Assembly (NCBI GenBank): GCA_035623985.1
Contig: DASPSJ010000114.1
Coordinates: 79,211 to 143,210 of the forward strand
Reading direction: 5' to 3'
DNA: 64,000 nucleotides
Origin: DAHUYF01 sp035623985
GTDB lineage: Bacteria > Pseudomonadota > Alphaproteobacteria > ATCC43930 > CGMCC-115725
The translations under genes and the position numbers were made by a program. This document shows positions 44,725-52,524 of the stretch, in pieces (positions within the stretch are counted from its first letter, which is position 1; the number at the start of each line of letters is the position of its first letter). Under the pieces are notes generated by a model. That model saw nothing but the letters and a program-made list of their open reading frames with translations. It did no database searches and was not told where the DNA came from.

Positions 44725-44801
44725 CGGGGCGTAGCTCAGCCTGGTAGAGCGCCAGCTTTGGGAGCTGGATGCCGGAGGTTCGAATCCTCTCGCCCCGACC
44801 A
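44725..44801 (+). tRNA. tRNA-Pro (anticodon UGG)
   Basis: A 77-base cloverleaf: seven-pair acceptor stem CGGGGCG/CGCCCCG, D-arm with GTAGCTCAG, anticodon arm CCAGC-TTTGGGA-GCTGG with anticodon TGG, T-arm GTTCGAATC and an encoded CCA tail. It reads proline CCA and, by wobble, other CCN codons. It is followed 21 bases later by the complex I accessory subunit gene. Confidence 0.97.
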
Positions 44802-44822
44802 TCCCGAGCGGCGAGGAGTGCC

Positions 44823-45119
44823 ATGGCGGTTGCACGCATCTATCAGCCGGCCAAGACGGCGATGCAGTCCGGCCGGGCGAAGTCGCGGCAATGGGTGATC
44901 GATTACGAGCCGGCGACGCGACGCCAGCCGGACCCGCTGATGGGCTGGAGCAGCGCCGAGGACACGCTCAACCAGGTGCAGCTCCGCTTCGATACGCGAG
45001 AGGAGGCGATCGCCTTCGCGCAGAAGCACGGTCTCGATTATACGGTCATCCCGCCGCGTCAGAGCCGTTTCAAGCCGAAATCCTACGCCGAGAACTTCCG
45101 CTACGACCGGCCAAGATAG
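44823..45119 (+). CDS. ETC complex I accessory subunit (NDUFS4/AQDQ-like)
   Basis: A 98-residue protein of the NDUFS4-like complex I accessory family found in alphaproteobacteria and mitochondria. The N-terminal ARIYQPAKTAMQSGRA, WVIDYEP, the WSSAEDTL segment and KPKSYAENFRYDRPR at the end are typical. It supports assembly or stability of NADH:ubiquinone oxidoreductase. GAGGAG lies before ATG 44823. Its location between tRNA-Pro and tRNA-Arg supports an alphaproteobacterial host. Confidence 0.95.
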   Translation: MAVARIYQPAKTAMQSGRAKSRQWVIDYEPATRRQPDPLMGWSSAEDTLNQVQLRFDTREEAIAFAQKHGLDYTVIPPRQSRFKPKSYAENFRYDRPR

Positions 45120-45164
45120 GCGCTCGCCGCGCCGCATGGCGCTTGCTAGAGTTCCGCAGGAAGA

Positions 45165-45240
45165 GCGCCCTTAGCTCAGCGGATAGAGCAGCCGCCTTCT
45201 AAGCGGCAGGTCGCAGGTTCGATTCCTGCAGGGCGCGCCA
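45165..45240 (+). tRNA. tRNA-Arg (anticodon UCU)
   Basis: A 76-base cloverleaf: acceptor stem GCGCCCT/AGGGCGC, D-arm with TAGCTCAGC, anticodon arm GCCGC-CTTCTAA-GCGGC giving anticodon TCT, T-arm GGTTCGATTCC and encoded CCA. It reads the AGA/AGG arginine codons, which are rare in this high-GC sequence. tRNA 3-prime ends are common integration sites, but no integrase or attachment duplicate was seen nearby. Confidence 0.97.
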
Positions 45241-45404
45241 AAACTGGCAAGGGGTTGCGGCTCGGGCACGCGCACCATGTCTGGCTTGGTTTCGGCCGGG
45301 TACCCGCCGGGCGTCTCGGTTGGTATTTTACCGATATCCGGTGCCGCCCATGCAGAAGACCCTGCGCTCCCTCCAACGAGGGGGAGCATCGCTGCGTGGG
45401 GAAT

Positions 45405-46184
45405 ATGCTGCTCTTGGCGCTCATTGCGACCAATATGGTCACGGCTGCCGGCCTCGCGCTGGCGCTGTTTCGGCTGGGACGGCACCGCATGCGGCGGCGG
45501 CAGAGGAATTTGCTGTCACCATGGCCGATCCCGCGCGTTGCTCCGGGCGAGATCGTCCCGGTCCTCGCCACCGGTCCGCTTGGGCCCGGCGTGGCGAGCG
45601 AGATCATCGCCATCGCCAATTACCGCGTGCCCGGCGGTGTCAGCGACCTCGAGACCTGGGTGCTCTGCAACATAGCGCGAAGCGCCCATACGATCTTCGA
45701 GTTCGGCACCGCCACCGGCAAGACCACCTATCTTCTCGCCCGCAATGCCCCGCCCGGGGCGAAGGTCATAACCCTTACCCTCGATCCCAAGGCAGCCCAC
45801 CTCTACCGCGAGGAGCCGGGCGACTGCGCGGCGGCGAAGCGCTCGGCGCTCAAGGAATCGCACGATACCTTCACCTACCAAGGGACGGCGGCGGCGGCGA
45901 AGATCACGCAGCTCTTTGGCGACAGCAAGGAATTCGACGAGACGCCCTATGCCGGCGCCTGCGATCTCGTCTTCGTCGATGCTTCCCATGCCCGCTCCTA
46001 TGTCGACAGCGACAGCCGCAAGGCGCTTCGCATGGTGCGCCCCGGCGGCTATGTCGTCTGGCATGATTACGGGGGGCCGCATCACGAGGGCGGCGTCTAT
46101 GACGCGCTCAACGAGCTCGGGCGCGAGCTGCCGCTGCGCCATGTCGAGGGCACCATGCTGGTGGCGTATCGCAGGCCTGAATGA
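45405..46184 (+). CDS. Membrane-anchored class I methyltransferase
   Basis: A 259-residue protein with an N-terminal membrane segment (LLLALIATNMVTAAGLALALF) and then a class I methyltransferase-like domain: IFEFGTATGKTTYLL corresponds to motif I, VITLTLDP to motif II, and DLVFVDASHARSYV with VRPGGYVVWHDYG to the later strands. Members of this FkbM/CmcI-like group act on sugars or small molecules, but the target is unknown. The ATG at 45405 is preceded by GTGGGGAAT. The following small secreted-protein gene overlaps its stop. Confidence 0.8.
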   Translation: MLLLALIATNMVTAAGLALALFRLGRHRMRRRQRNLLSPWPIPRVAPGEIVPVLATGPLGPGVASEIIAIANYRVPGGVSDLETWVLCNIARSAHTIFEFGTATGKTTYLLARNAPPGAKVITLTLDPKAAHLYREEPGDCAAAKRSALKESHDTFTYQGTAAAAKITQLFGDSKEFDETPYAGACDLVFVDASHARSYVDSDSRKALRMVRPGGYVVWHDYGGPHHEGGVYDALNELGRELPLRHVEGTMLVAYRRPE

Positions 46185-46522
46185 CCCGGACCGGGAGCAT
46201 GCGCATGATCGCCTTGAAGAGCTTGGTGCGCCATAGAGCGCTGGCTGCCGCGATCGCCGTGTTTTCGGGCGCCGCGGCGATTGCGCAACAAGCCCCGACG
46301 CCGGCGCCGCCCTCATCCCCGCCAAATCAAAGTACTTCCACGACGACGATCATCTCTCGCGGCGGCGGGACGGCGTCGTGCAGCCAGGCTGACCAATGTG
46401 GGAGCTGCAGCATATCCTGTCCCGCCGGCAAAGCCGCGCTTTGCGTCGGCGGCGAGGGCCATCAGACGGAGACCAAGGATGGGTTCCGCTGCGACAGGCC
46501 GCCGCAATGCTCCTGCCGATGA
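46181..46522 (+). CDS. Small secreted cysteine-rich hypothetical protein
   Basis: A 113-residue protein with a signal peptide (ALAAAIAVFSGAAAIAQQ), a proline-rich linker (PTPAPPSSPPNQ) and a C-terminal domain with eight cysteines in about 45 residues (CSQADQCGSCSISC, then further single and paired Cys). Disulfide bonding in the periplasm is likely. The start overlaps the upstream methyltransferase stop (ATGA); ATG 46199 is an alternative after a GGGAG. No family is recognised. Confidence 0.6.
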   Translation: MTRTGSMRMIALKSLVRHRALAAAIAVFSGAAAIAQQAPTPAPPSSPPNQSTSTTTIISRGGGTASCSQADQCGSCSISCPAGKAALCVGGEGHQTETKDGFRCDRPPQCSCR

Positions 46523-46725
46523 GCGCGGGGATATCCCTTCTGTAGCCCACGGGCTGCTTTGACCCTGCATGCGATGGTCGGCAAAAGGAAGCAGCAGGCA
46601 ACGATCCGAATGCTCGCGACACGATCGGTAGAGCGATCATCCGTCGCATGATGGCGTTGCAAGCGTCGAGTCGTTGATGCGCGAAGGCGGCGTTTGTGTC
46701 ATTGTTCAAAGAGAGGGGAACGACG

Positions 46726-46920
46726 ATGGCCACTGACCTTGCCGACATTCTGAACCGACTCGCCGATGTCGATCATGACCTGTTGCGGCTCGAGGGCGGA
46801 CGCGCGCTCGCCCAAACGGCGGCCGACAGCGCCGAGGTCAGTCGGCTGGACGTGGAGATCGGTCATCTCATGAAGCTCAAGGAGGAATTGCGCGCCCAGT
46901 GGAGGCGCGAGCGGCGCTGA
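46726..46920 (+). CDS. Small hypothetical protein, helical
   Basis: A 64-residue protein with a strong ribosome-binding site (GAGGGGAA before ATG 46726). The sequence is helical and heptad-like, with LNRLADVDHDLLRLE and VEIGHLMKLKEELRAQW, so a coiled coil or dimeric helical hairpin is expected. It has no signal peptide. Function unknown; the good initiation site is the main evidence that it is real. Confidence 0.6.
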   Translation: MATDLADILNRLADVDHDLLRLEGGRALAQTAADSAEVSRLDVEIGHLMKLKEELRAQWRRERR

Positions 46921-47076
46921 CCGACAGGCCAGCCCTCGCCGCGGATCCTTCACCTCGGCAAGAGGTGCAGGCGCGGAGGAACGCGCCTTTTCTCAGGGTG
47001 CCGTCGGCGCCAAGCCGGTCAAGATTTGACCGCCAGCCTGCCGGCCGAGTCGCCGCAGGGATATCTCGACTCGCCG

Positions 47077-47095
47077 TTAATCGCCGGTTAACCAT
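47077..47095 (+). promoter_or_regulatory. CtrA-type binding site
   Basis: The sequence TTAA (47077-47080), seven bases, then TTAACCAT (47088-47095) matches the full CtrA site TTAA-N7-TTAA(C). It lies 46 bases upstream of the ATG at 47141, where a promoter would be expected. CtrA is the master cell-cycle or motility/GTA regulator of alphaproteobacteria. The match is by eye only. Confidence 0.6.
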
Positions 47096-47140
47096 GCTCC
47101 GCGCACTATTCACGGACCTCTCCCTGCGCGAGCCGAGCCG

Positions 47141-47827
47141 ATGGCCGACGCCCTCCTTACACGCGAGCCGCCCTCCCGATCCTCGCTTGCCGAGCTGATC
47201 TCGCACGCCCGCGCCGAGCTCGAAACCGCCGTCAGCTTCGATCACGTCAAGGCCATCCGCGACCAGGCGGACGCTTTGCGCGGCTATGCCAAATCGATCG
47301 GCGCCGCCCAGGCGGCGCTGAACGCCGTCGCCGAGATCAAGATCCGTGCCGAGCGCCGGATGGGCCGGGAATTGGCCGCGCTCGACATGCATCCCGGCGG
47401 GCGGCCGCCAAAAACCGGCGACACCGCGTCACCGGTTTCAAAGCCGACGCTCGCGGCGTTGGGAATCCACAAGAAATGGTCGCAACGTTGGCAGGCTCTG
47501 GCCAGAATCCCGCCCGCGACTTTCGAAGCCTGCCTCTTTGAGGCAAAGCGCAACGGCGAAGAGCTGACGACCGCCGGCCTCAACCGCGCGGCTGCCAGGA
47601 TACTGCGAAACGACGTCGGCCGGGGACCGCCGCCCGCGCCAGATGCCCGTGATGCCGTCGAGCGTCAGCTTGAGGCGCTGGAGAGAGCCTGGGCTGCCGC
47701 CGGCGACGCAGCCCGCCGCATGTTCCTGGAGCGGCGGCGCTTGGACCGCCCGCCGCCGGTATCGCGCCCGGTGGTGCGGCTCGCCGCCTCCGGCGCACCG
47801 GGCGAAACCTCCCCGCAGCTTTCCTAA
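47141..47827 (+). CDS. Phage/mobile-element-type protein of unknown function
   Basis: A 228-residue protein of a family common in phages and genomic islands. The N-terminal HARAELETAVSFDHVKAIRDQADALRGYA part, AEIKIRAERRMGRELAAL and the GIHKKWSQRWQALARIPPATFEA segment (each quoted in part) are its typical features: a helical region followed by a helix-turn-helix-like stretch. The C-terminal 60 residues are proline- and arginine-rich. No structural phage genes or integrase are nearby, so it may be a domesticated or isolated remnant. A CtrA-type site precedes it. Confidence 0.72.
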   Translation: MADALLTREPPSRSSLAELISHARAELETAVSFDHVKAIRDQADALRGYAKSIGAAQAALNAVAEIKIRAERRMGRELAALDMHPGGRPPKTGDTASPVSKPTLAALGIHKKWSQRWQALARIPPATFEACLFEAKRNGEELTTAGLNRAAARILRNDVGRGPPPAPDARDAVERQLEALERAWAAAGDAARRMFLERRRLDRPPPVSRPVVRLAASGAPGETSPQLS

Positions 47828-47963
47828 CCCCCGACTCGCCGACCGGCGCGAGGCCGGCGGGAAAACCGACGGGCCGAGCCGCATCGACGCGGCTATAGTG
47901 CCGCGGCAGCCGCGACGAATCGGCCGAAAGACCGGTTTATCCGGCAGGAGAATCGGCGGGACG

Positions 47964-48233
47964 ATGCGCAATCGCGGAAGATGGTGGCCGGCGGCGCTGG
48001 GGTGGGCGGCCGTGTCGGCCTTGCTGCTGGCGCCGGCCGGCTGCGCCGGCCGCCTTTGGGTCGATCGGGCGAGCGCCGAGGGCGTCAGGCTGCACTGGTA
48101 TACGCGCGAGGCGACGATGGACATCGCCCGCGCCGCCGCGGCCGAGAACTGCCGGCGTTATGGCAAGGGCGCCGTGCTGCTCGACGAATTCGAGGATCGG
48201 GACGTCACCACGGCAAATTTCGCCTGCCGGTGA
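47964..48233 (+). CDS. Small lipoprotein
   Basis: An 89-residue precursor. WAAVSALLLAPAGCAG ends in a clear lipobox (LAPAGC), so the mature protein starts at Cys27 and is anchored in the inner or outer membrane. The mature part (RLHWYTREATMDIARAAAAENCR in two pieces) has two more cysteines and no known domain. GGCGGGA precedes ATG 47964. It ends two bases from the convergent modC gene. Confidence 0.75.
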   Translation: MRNRGRWWPAALGWAAVSALLLAPAGCAGRLWVDRASAEGVRLHWYTREATMDIARAAAAENCRRYGKGAVLLDEFEDRDVTTANFACR

Positions 48234-48234
48234 G

Positions 48235-49368
48235 CTACCCCCCCTCATCCTCGGCAAAGGCCGCGGCCGCGGAACCGTGTCCGCCAAGGCTCGAGCGGTC
48301 GAGCGACACGGTCTTGAGGAGCGCGAAGACCTCGCTGCCGACGGCGAGATCGAGCTCGCGGGCGGCGCGCTGGGTGATGCGCGCCCAGAGCGCCACCGGC
48401 TGCCCCGGGCGGCCGATGTCGAGATGGATGTCGACCAGCGGCCCGCGCTCGGCCACGATCTCGGCAATACGGGCGGCGATGACGTTGCGCATGGAGATGT
48501 CGGTGGGCCGCGTCGTCGCCAACGCCACGTCGCGCGCGCGGATGCGCACGCGCACCGGCGTGCCCAGCGGCAGCGCCAAATGCGAGACGCGCAGCCTGCC
48601 GCCGGGAAAGGCGAGCTCGCTCAACCCGAAGGCGATGTCGTGCCCGGCCACCGTGGTGCGGATCACCGCGCCCGCTTCGGAGCGGCCGGTGAGCGGGCGC
48701 AGGTCGAGCCGGCTGGTCAGCTCCTCGACCGTGCCGACCGCCGCCACCGTGCCGTCGGAGAGGAGGACAAGCGTATCCGCCAGCCGCACGATCTCTTCCA
48801 TGACGTGGCTGACATAGATGATGGGGATGCGCAGCTCGGCACGCAGCCGCTCGATGAAAGGCAGGATCTCCGCCTTGCGCGGCGCATCGAGCGACGCCAG
48901 CGGCTCGTCCATCAGCAGCAGGCGTGGCGAGGCGAGCAAGGCGCGGCCGATGGCGACGCGCTGCTTCTCGCCGCCGGAAAGGTCGCTCGGCCGCCGCTCG
49001 AGCAGGGCGCCGAGGCCCAGCATTGCCACCACCGCGTCGAAATCGACGGCGGGGTCACGGCGGCCGGCGCCATAGGTGAGGTTGCCGCGCACCGAGTAAT
49101 GCGGGAAGAGACGGCCTTCCTGGAAGACATAGCCGAGGCGGCGGCGCTCAGGCGGCAGGTCGATGCGGTCCACGCTCGAGAACAGCGTCTCGCCATCGAC
49201 CGATATGCGACCGCGATCGGGCCGCAACAGACCCGCCAGCATGTTGACGATGCTGGTCTTGCCGGCGCCGGAGCGGCCGAAAAGCGCGATGATGCCGGCG
49301 GCGGGCGCGGTGAAGCGCACGGAAAGCGCAAAGCCGCCGAGGCGCTTTTCGACGTCGACCTCGATCAC
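48235..49368 (-). CDS. modC: Molybdate ABC transporter ATP-binding protein
   Basis: A 377-residue ABC ATPase with a C-terminal TOBE domain. Walker A is GRSGAGKTS, the signature is LSGGEKQRVAIG, and Walker B is LLLMDEPLASLD. The C-terminal third has the beta-rich molybdate-sensing TOBE region (AVIRTTVAGHDIAFGLSEL and VRIRARDVALA). It energises molybdate import with ModB. The start is GTG 49368, overlapping the stop of modB by four bases. A related ion (tungstate or sulfate) cannot be ruled out by sequence. Confidence 0.92.
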   Translation of the reverse strand: MIEVDVEKRLGGFALSVRFTAPAAGIIALFGRSGAGKTSIVNMLAGLLRPDRGRISVDGETLFSSVDRIDLPPERRRLGYVFQEGRLFPHYSVRGNLTYGAGRRDPAVDFDAVVAMLGLGALLERRPSDLSGGEKQRVAIGRALLASPRLLLMDEPLASLDAPRKAEILPFIERLRAELRIPIIYVSHVMEEIVRLADTLVLLSDGTVAAVGTVEELTSRLDLRPLTGRSEAGAVIRTTVAGHDIAFGLSELAFPGGRLRVSHLALPLGTPVRVRIRARDVALATTRPTDISMRNVIAARIAEIVAERGPLVDIHLDIGRPGQPVALWARITQRAARELDLAVGSEVFALLKTVSLDRSSLGGHGSAAAAFAEDEGG

Positions 49369-50063
49369 GCCAGCCCCTGGAGGCGCCGGCCGAGACGGCG
49401 CGCCGTAAGCTCGGAGACGACCAGCGCCGCCATGGCGAGCGCCACCGACAGCGCCGCCAGCCGCCATGCCGCCGCGTCGCCGCCCGGCACCTGCGTCAGC
49501 GCATAGAGCGCCAGCGGCAAGGTGCGCGTCTCGCCGGGGATGTTGGAGACGAAGGTGATGGTGGCGCCGAACTCGCTGATGCTGCGGGCGAAGGCGAGGA
49601 TGATCCCGGTCAGGATGCCCGGCGCCATCAGCGGCAGCGTGATGGTAAGGAAGACGCGCAGCCGGCCGGCGCCCAGCGTGCGCGCCGCCTGCTCAAGGCG
49701 CCGGTCGACCAGCTCCAGCGAGAGCCGCATGGCGCGGACCATCAGCGGAAAGCCCATCACCGCCGAGGCCAGCGCCGCACCTTTCCAATTGAAGGCGAAG
49801 CTGACGCCGAAGCGGTCGTAGAGAAAGCCGCCGACAGGGCCGTGGCGGCCGAACAGCACCAGCAATGCAAAGCCTACCACCACGGGAGGCAGCACCAGCG
49901 GCAAATGGATGAGGCCGTCGAAGAGGAGCTTGCCCGGAAAGCGGCCGCGCGCCAGCAGGAAGGCTGCCGCCAGGCCGAGCGGCAGGCTGGCGATGACGCT
50001 CCAGGCGCCGACGCGCAGGCTGAGGCGCAGCGCTTCGATCTCGAGAGGCGAAAGCTCAGGCAA
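49365..50063 (-). CDS. modB: Molybdate ABC transporter permease
   Basis: A 232-residue permease with five hydrophobic segments. LHLPLVLPPVVVGFALLVLFG and the cytoplasmic EQAARTLGA loop for the ATPase are ModB hallmarks, and SEFGATITFVSNIPGETRTLPLALY (in part) is the usual C-terminal signature. It overlaps modC by four bases and the metC-like gene by eight bases; its start is TTG 50063. No modA gene is in view, so the binding protein is encoded elsewhere or has been lost. Confidence 0.93.
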   Translation of the reverse strand: MPELSPLEIEALRLSLRVGAWSVIASLPLGLAAAFLLARGRFPGKLLFDGLIHLPLVLPPVVVGFALLVLFGRHGPVGGFLYDRFGVSFAFNWKGAALASAVMGFPLMVRAMRLSLELVDRRLEQAARTLGAGRLRVFLTITLPLMAPGILTGIILAFARSISEFGATITFVSNIPGETRTLPLALYALTQVPGGDAAAWRLAALSVALAMAALVVSELTARRLGRRLQGLA

Positions 50064-51285
50064 GGTGGTGGGCGAGGCGGCCGAAGCCGCGCTCGAGATC
50101 GGCGAGGAGATCGCCGAGATCCTCGAGGCCGGCGTGGAGCCGCAGCACCGCGCCCTCCCGCCAGGGTTTGACCGTGCGCATCCGCTCCACGCGACTGGGC
50201 AGGATCAGGCTTTCGAAGCCGCCCCAGCTCGCCCCCATGCCGAAAAGCTCCAGGCCGTCGAGCATGGCGTCGATCGCCGGCTTGGAAATGTCCGGCCGCA
50301 GCACGATGCTGAAGAGGCCGCTCGACCCCGTGAAGTCGCGCCGCCACAGCGCATGGCCCGGGCAGCTCTCCAGTGCCGGGTGCAGCACCCGCGTCACTTC
50401 CGGCCGCTGCGCCAGCCAGCCTGCCAGCGCCAGCGCCTGCGCCTGGTGCTGGCGCAGCCTTACCCCGGCGGTGCGCAAGCCGCGCAGCGCCAGGTAGCAA
50501 TCGTCGGGCGCGGCATGCGTGCCGAGCAGGGTCGCCATCTCCCGCACTCGCGGGAAGCTCTCCTCGGTGCAGACGGCGACACCCATCATCGCGTCGGCAT
50601 GGCCGACGATGTATTTGGTGGCGGAGATGATCTCGACGTCGGCGCCGAGCGCCAGCGGCTTGAAGAACAGCGGCGCCGCCCAGGTATTGTCGACCAATGT
50701 CGCCAGGCCGCGCGCCTTGGCAACGGCGACAATCGCCGGCACGTCCTGTACCTCGAAGGTATGCGAGCCGGGGCTCTCGAGATAGATCGCGCGCGTCTCG
50801 GCGCGCACGAGCTCGGCAATCCCCGCGCCGACGAGCGGGTCATAGAAGCTGGCGGCGACGCCGAAGCGTTGCAGGAAGCCATTGGCGAAGTTGCGCACGG
50901 GTCCGTAGACCGAGTCCGGCAGGAGCACGTGCTCGCCCGCCTTGAGATAGGCGAGCAGCACGGCGTGGCAGGCGGCGACGCCGGACGGGAAGGCAATGGC
51001 GCGATGGCCGCCTTCGACCGCCGCCACCGCTTCCTCGAAGGCAAAGGTGGTGGGGGTGCCGAGGCGACCGTAAGTGACTTGGTCATAGAGGTGCTGCCGC
51101 GCCGCCTCGAGCGCGGCGACACTTTTGTGGAGGATGGTCGAGGCGTGGTAGACCGGCGGATTGACCGCGCCGTGATAAGCCTCGGGTGCGCGTCCGGCAT
51201 GGGTGAGGAGCGTGTCGGGCTTGGTCGATTTGCTGCGCATCGCCTGCGATCGGCCTCGCTGGGAGAAGGGGGAGGCATCTTGCAT
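50056..51285 (-). CDS. metC: Cystathionine beta-lyase
   Basis: A 409-residue PLP enzyme. VYHASTILHKSVAALE, TYGRLGTPTTFAFEEAVA, PSGVAACHAVLLAYL and SATKYIVGHADAMMG (Schiff-base Lys) mark the MetC subgroup, which converts cystathionine to homocysteine for methionine synthesis. It is divergent from aapJ, an arrangement known from rhizobia. Its stop overlaps the start of modB, so the three minus-strand genes are probably co-transcribed. ATG 51240 is a possible shorter start. Confidence 0.9.
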   Translation of the reverse strand: MQDASPFSQRGRSQAMRSKSTKPDTLLTHAGRAPEAYHGAVNPPVYHASTILHKSVAALEAARQHLYDQVTYGRLGTPTTFAFEEAVAAVEGGHRAIAFPSGVAACHAVLLAYLKAGEHVLLPDSVYGPVRNFANGFLQRFGVAASFYDPLVGAGIAELVRAETRAIYLESPGSHTFEVQDVPAIVAVAKARGLATLVDNTWAAPLFFKPLALGADVEIISATKYIVGHADAMMGVAVCTEESFPRVREMATLLGTHAAPDDCYLALRGLRTAGVRLRQHQAQALALAGWLAQRPEVTRVLHPALESCPGHALWRRDFTGSSGLFSIVLRPDISKPAIDAMLDGLELFGMGASWGGFESLILPSRVERMRTVKPWREGAVLRLHAGLEDLGDLLADLERGFGRLAHHLA

Positions 51286-51440
51286 CGCCGCGCCTGCTTG
51301 CGAAAGGGTCTCGGGCGCCGCTCAGGCACGGGAAGAGCGACGGCGGCGACCGCCGACATTGCCCCGATTCCGCTGCGGGATTGCGAGCCGGCGCGGCAGC
51401 GTGATAGCGTCCGCTGCCGGCAAGAAGGCTCCGCGGCATT

Positions 51441-51487
51441 TTTTCGAATGAGAAATATCCTTTTATAATCATATAGAAAAGAAAGGA
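51441..51487 (+). promoter_or_regulatory. Promoter and ribosome-binding site of aapJ
   Basis: A perfect TATAAT (51464-51469) lies 17 bases after a weak TTTTCG (51441-51446), in an AT-rich island unlike the surrounding sequence. AAAGGA (51482-51487) sits five bases before ATG 51493. A start of transcription near 51476 would give a very short leader. Confidence 0.6.
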
Positions 51488-51492
51488 TTTTC

Positions 51493-52524
51493 ATGTATAA
51501 AATTAAACTTCTCGGCGCCGCTCTTGCGAGCCTTGCCCTAGGTCTTGCCTCCGGCCCCGCGGCGCTTGCCGGGGCGACGCTCGACGGGGTCCGGAGCCGC
51601 GGCGTGGTGACCTGCGCGGTGAATACCGGTCTTGCCGGCTTCTCCATGCCGGACCGCGAAGGCAATTATCAGGGGCTCGATGCCGATACCTGCCGCGCCA
51701 TCGCGGCTGCCGTGTTCGGCGACGCGCACAAGGTCAAGTTCGTGCCGGCGACGGCGCAGCAGCGTTTCACCTTGTTGCAGACCGGCGAGGTCGACGTGCT
51801 CGTGCGCAACACCACCTGGACCTTGTTGCGCGACACCGAGAACGGCTTCAATTTTGCGCCGGTAACCTATTACGACGGGCAAGGCTTCATGGTGGCGAAG
51901 AAGCTCGGCGTCAAAAGCGCCAAGGAGCTTGACGGCGCCACCATCTGCCTCCAGCCCGGCACCACCACCGAGCTCAATATCGCGGATTATTTCCGCACCA
52001 GCCATTTGACCTTCAAGCCGCTGGTGATCGAAAAGCTCGACGAGGTCGAGAACGCGTTTTTCTCCGGCCGCTGCGATGCCTACACCACCGACCGTTCCGG
52101 CCTTGCCGCGACCCGGTCGGCCAAGGCGTCCAATCCGGAGGACTACGTCATTCTGCCGGAGATCATCTCCAAGGAGCCGCTGGCGCCGGCGGTGCGGCAT
52201 GGCGACGATGAATGGTTCGACATCGTCAAATGGACGATTTTTGCCATGATCGCCGCGGAGGAGAAGGGCATCGCCTCGGCCAATGTCGACGAGATGGCGA
52301 AGAGCGACGACCCCGAGATAAAGCGCATGCTGGGGATCAGCCCCGGCATGGGCAAGGTGCTGCATCTCGACGACCGTTGGGCCTATGCCATCGTCAAGCA
52401 GGTCGGCAATTACGGCGAGGTGTTCGAACGCAACGTCGGCGCCCGATCGCCCTTGAAGCTCGCGCGCGGGCTCAACGCGCTGTGGACGGAAGGCGGGCTG
52501 ATGTACGCCATGCCGTTCCGGTGA
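51493..52524 (+). CDS. aapJ: General L-amino-acid ABC transporter, substrate-binding protein
   Basis: A 343-residue periplasmic binding protein of the polar amino-acid family. A signal peptide precedes the mature start near residue 26 (LASGPAALA/GATLDG). VVTCAVNTGLAGFS, GNYQGLDADTCRAIAAAVFGD and TAQQRFTLLQTGEVDVLVRN (in parts) are AapJ hallmarks. It delivers a broad range of L-amino acids to the permeases encoded next. It has its own promoter and heads aapJQMP. Confidence 0.96.
   Translation: MYKIKLLGAALASLALGLASGPAALAGATLDGVRSRGVVTCAVNTGLAGFSMPDREGNYQGLDADTCRAIAAAVFGDAHKVKFVPATAQQRFTLLQTGEVDVLVRNTTWTLLRDTENGFNFAPVTYYDGQGFMVAKKLGVKSAKELDGATICLQPGTTTELNIADYFRTSHLTFKPLVIEKLDEVENAFFSGRCDAYTTDRSGLAATRSAKASNPEDYVILPEIISKEPLAPAVRHGDDEWFDIVKWTIFAMIAAEEKGIASANVDEMAKSDDPEIKRMLGISPGMGKVLHLDDRWAYAIVKQVGNYGEVFERNVGARSPLKLARGLNALWTEGGLMYAMPFR

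Noticed and set aside
44582..44839. N-terminal extension of the O-methyltransferase gene
   Set aside because: It would read across the tRNA-Pro gene and has no family similarity; ATG 44581 has a good ribosome-binding site.
45165..45240. tRNA-Arg as an attachment site for an integrated element
   Set aside because: No integrase gene and no repeat of the tRNA end were found nearby.
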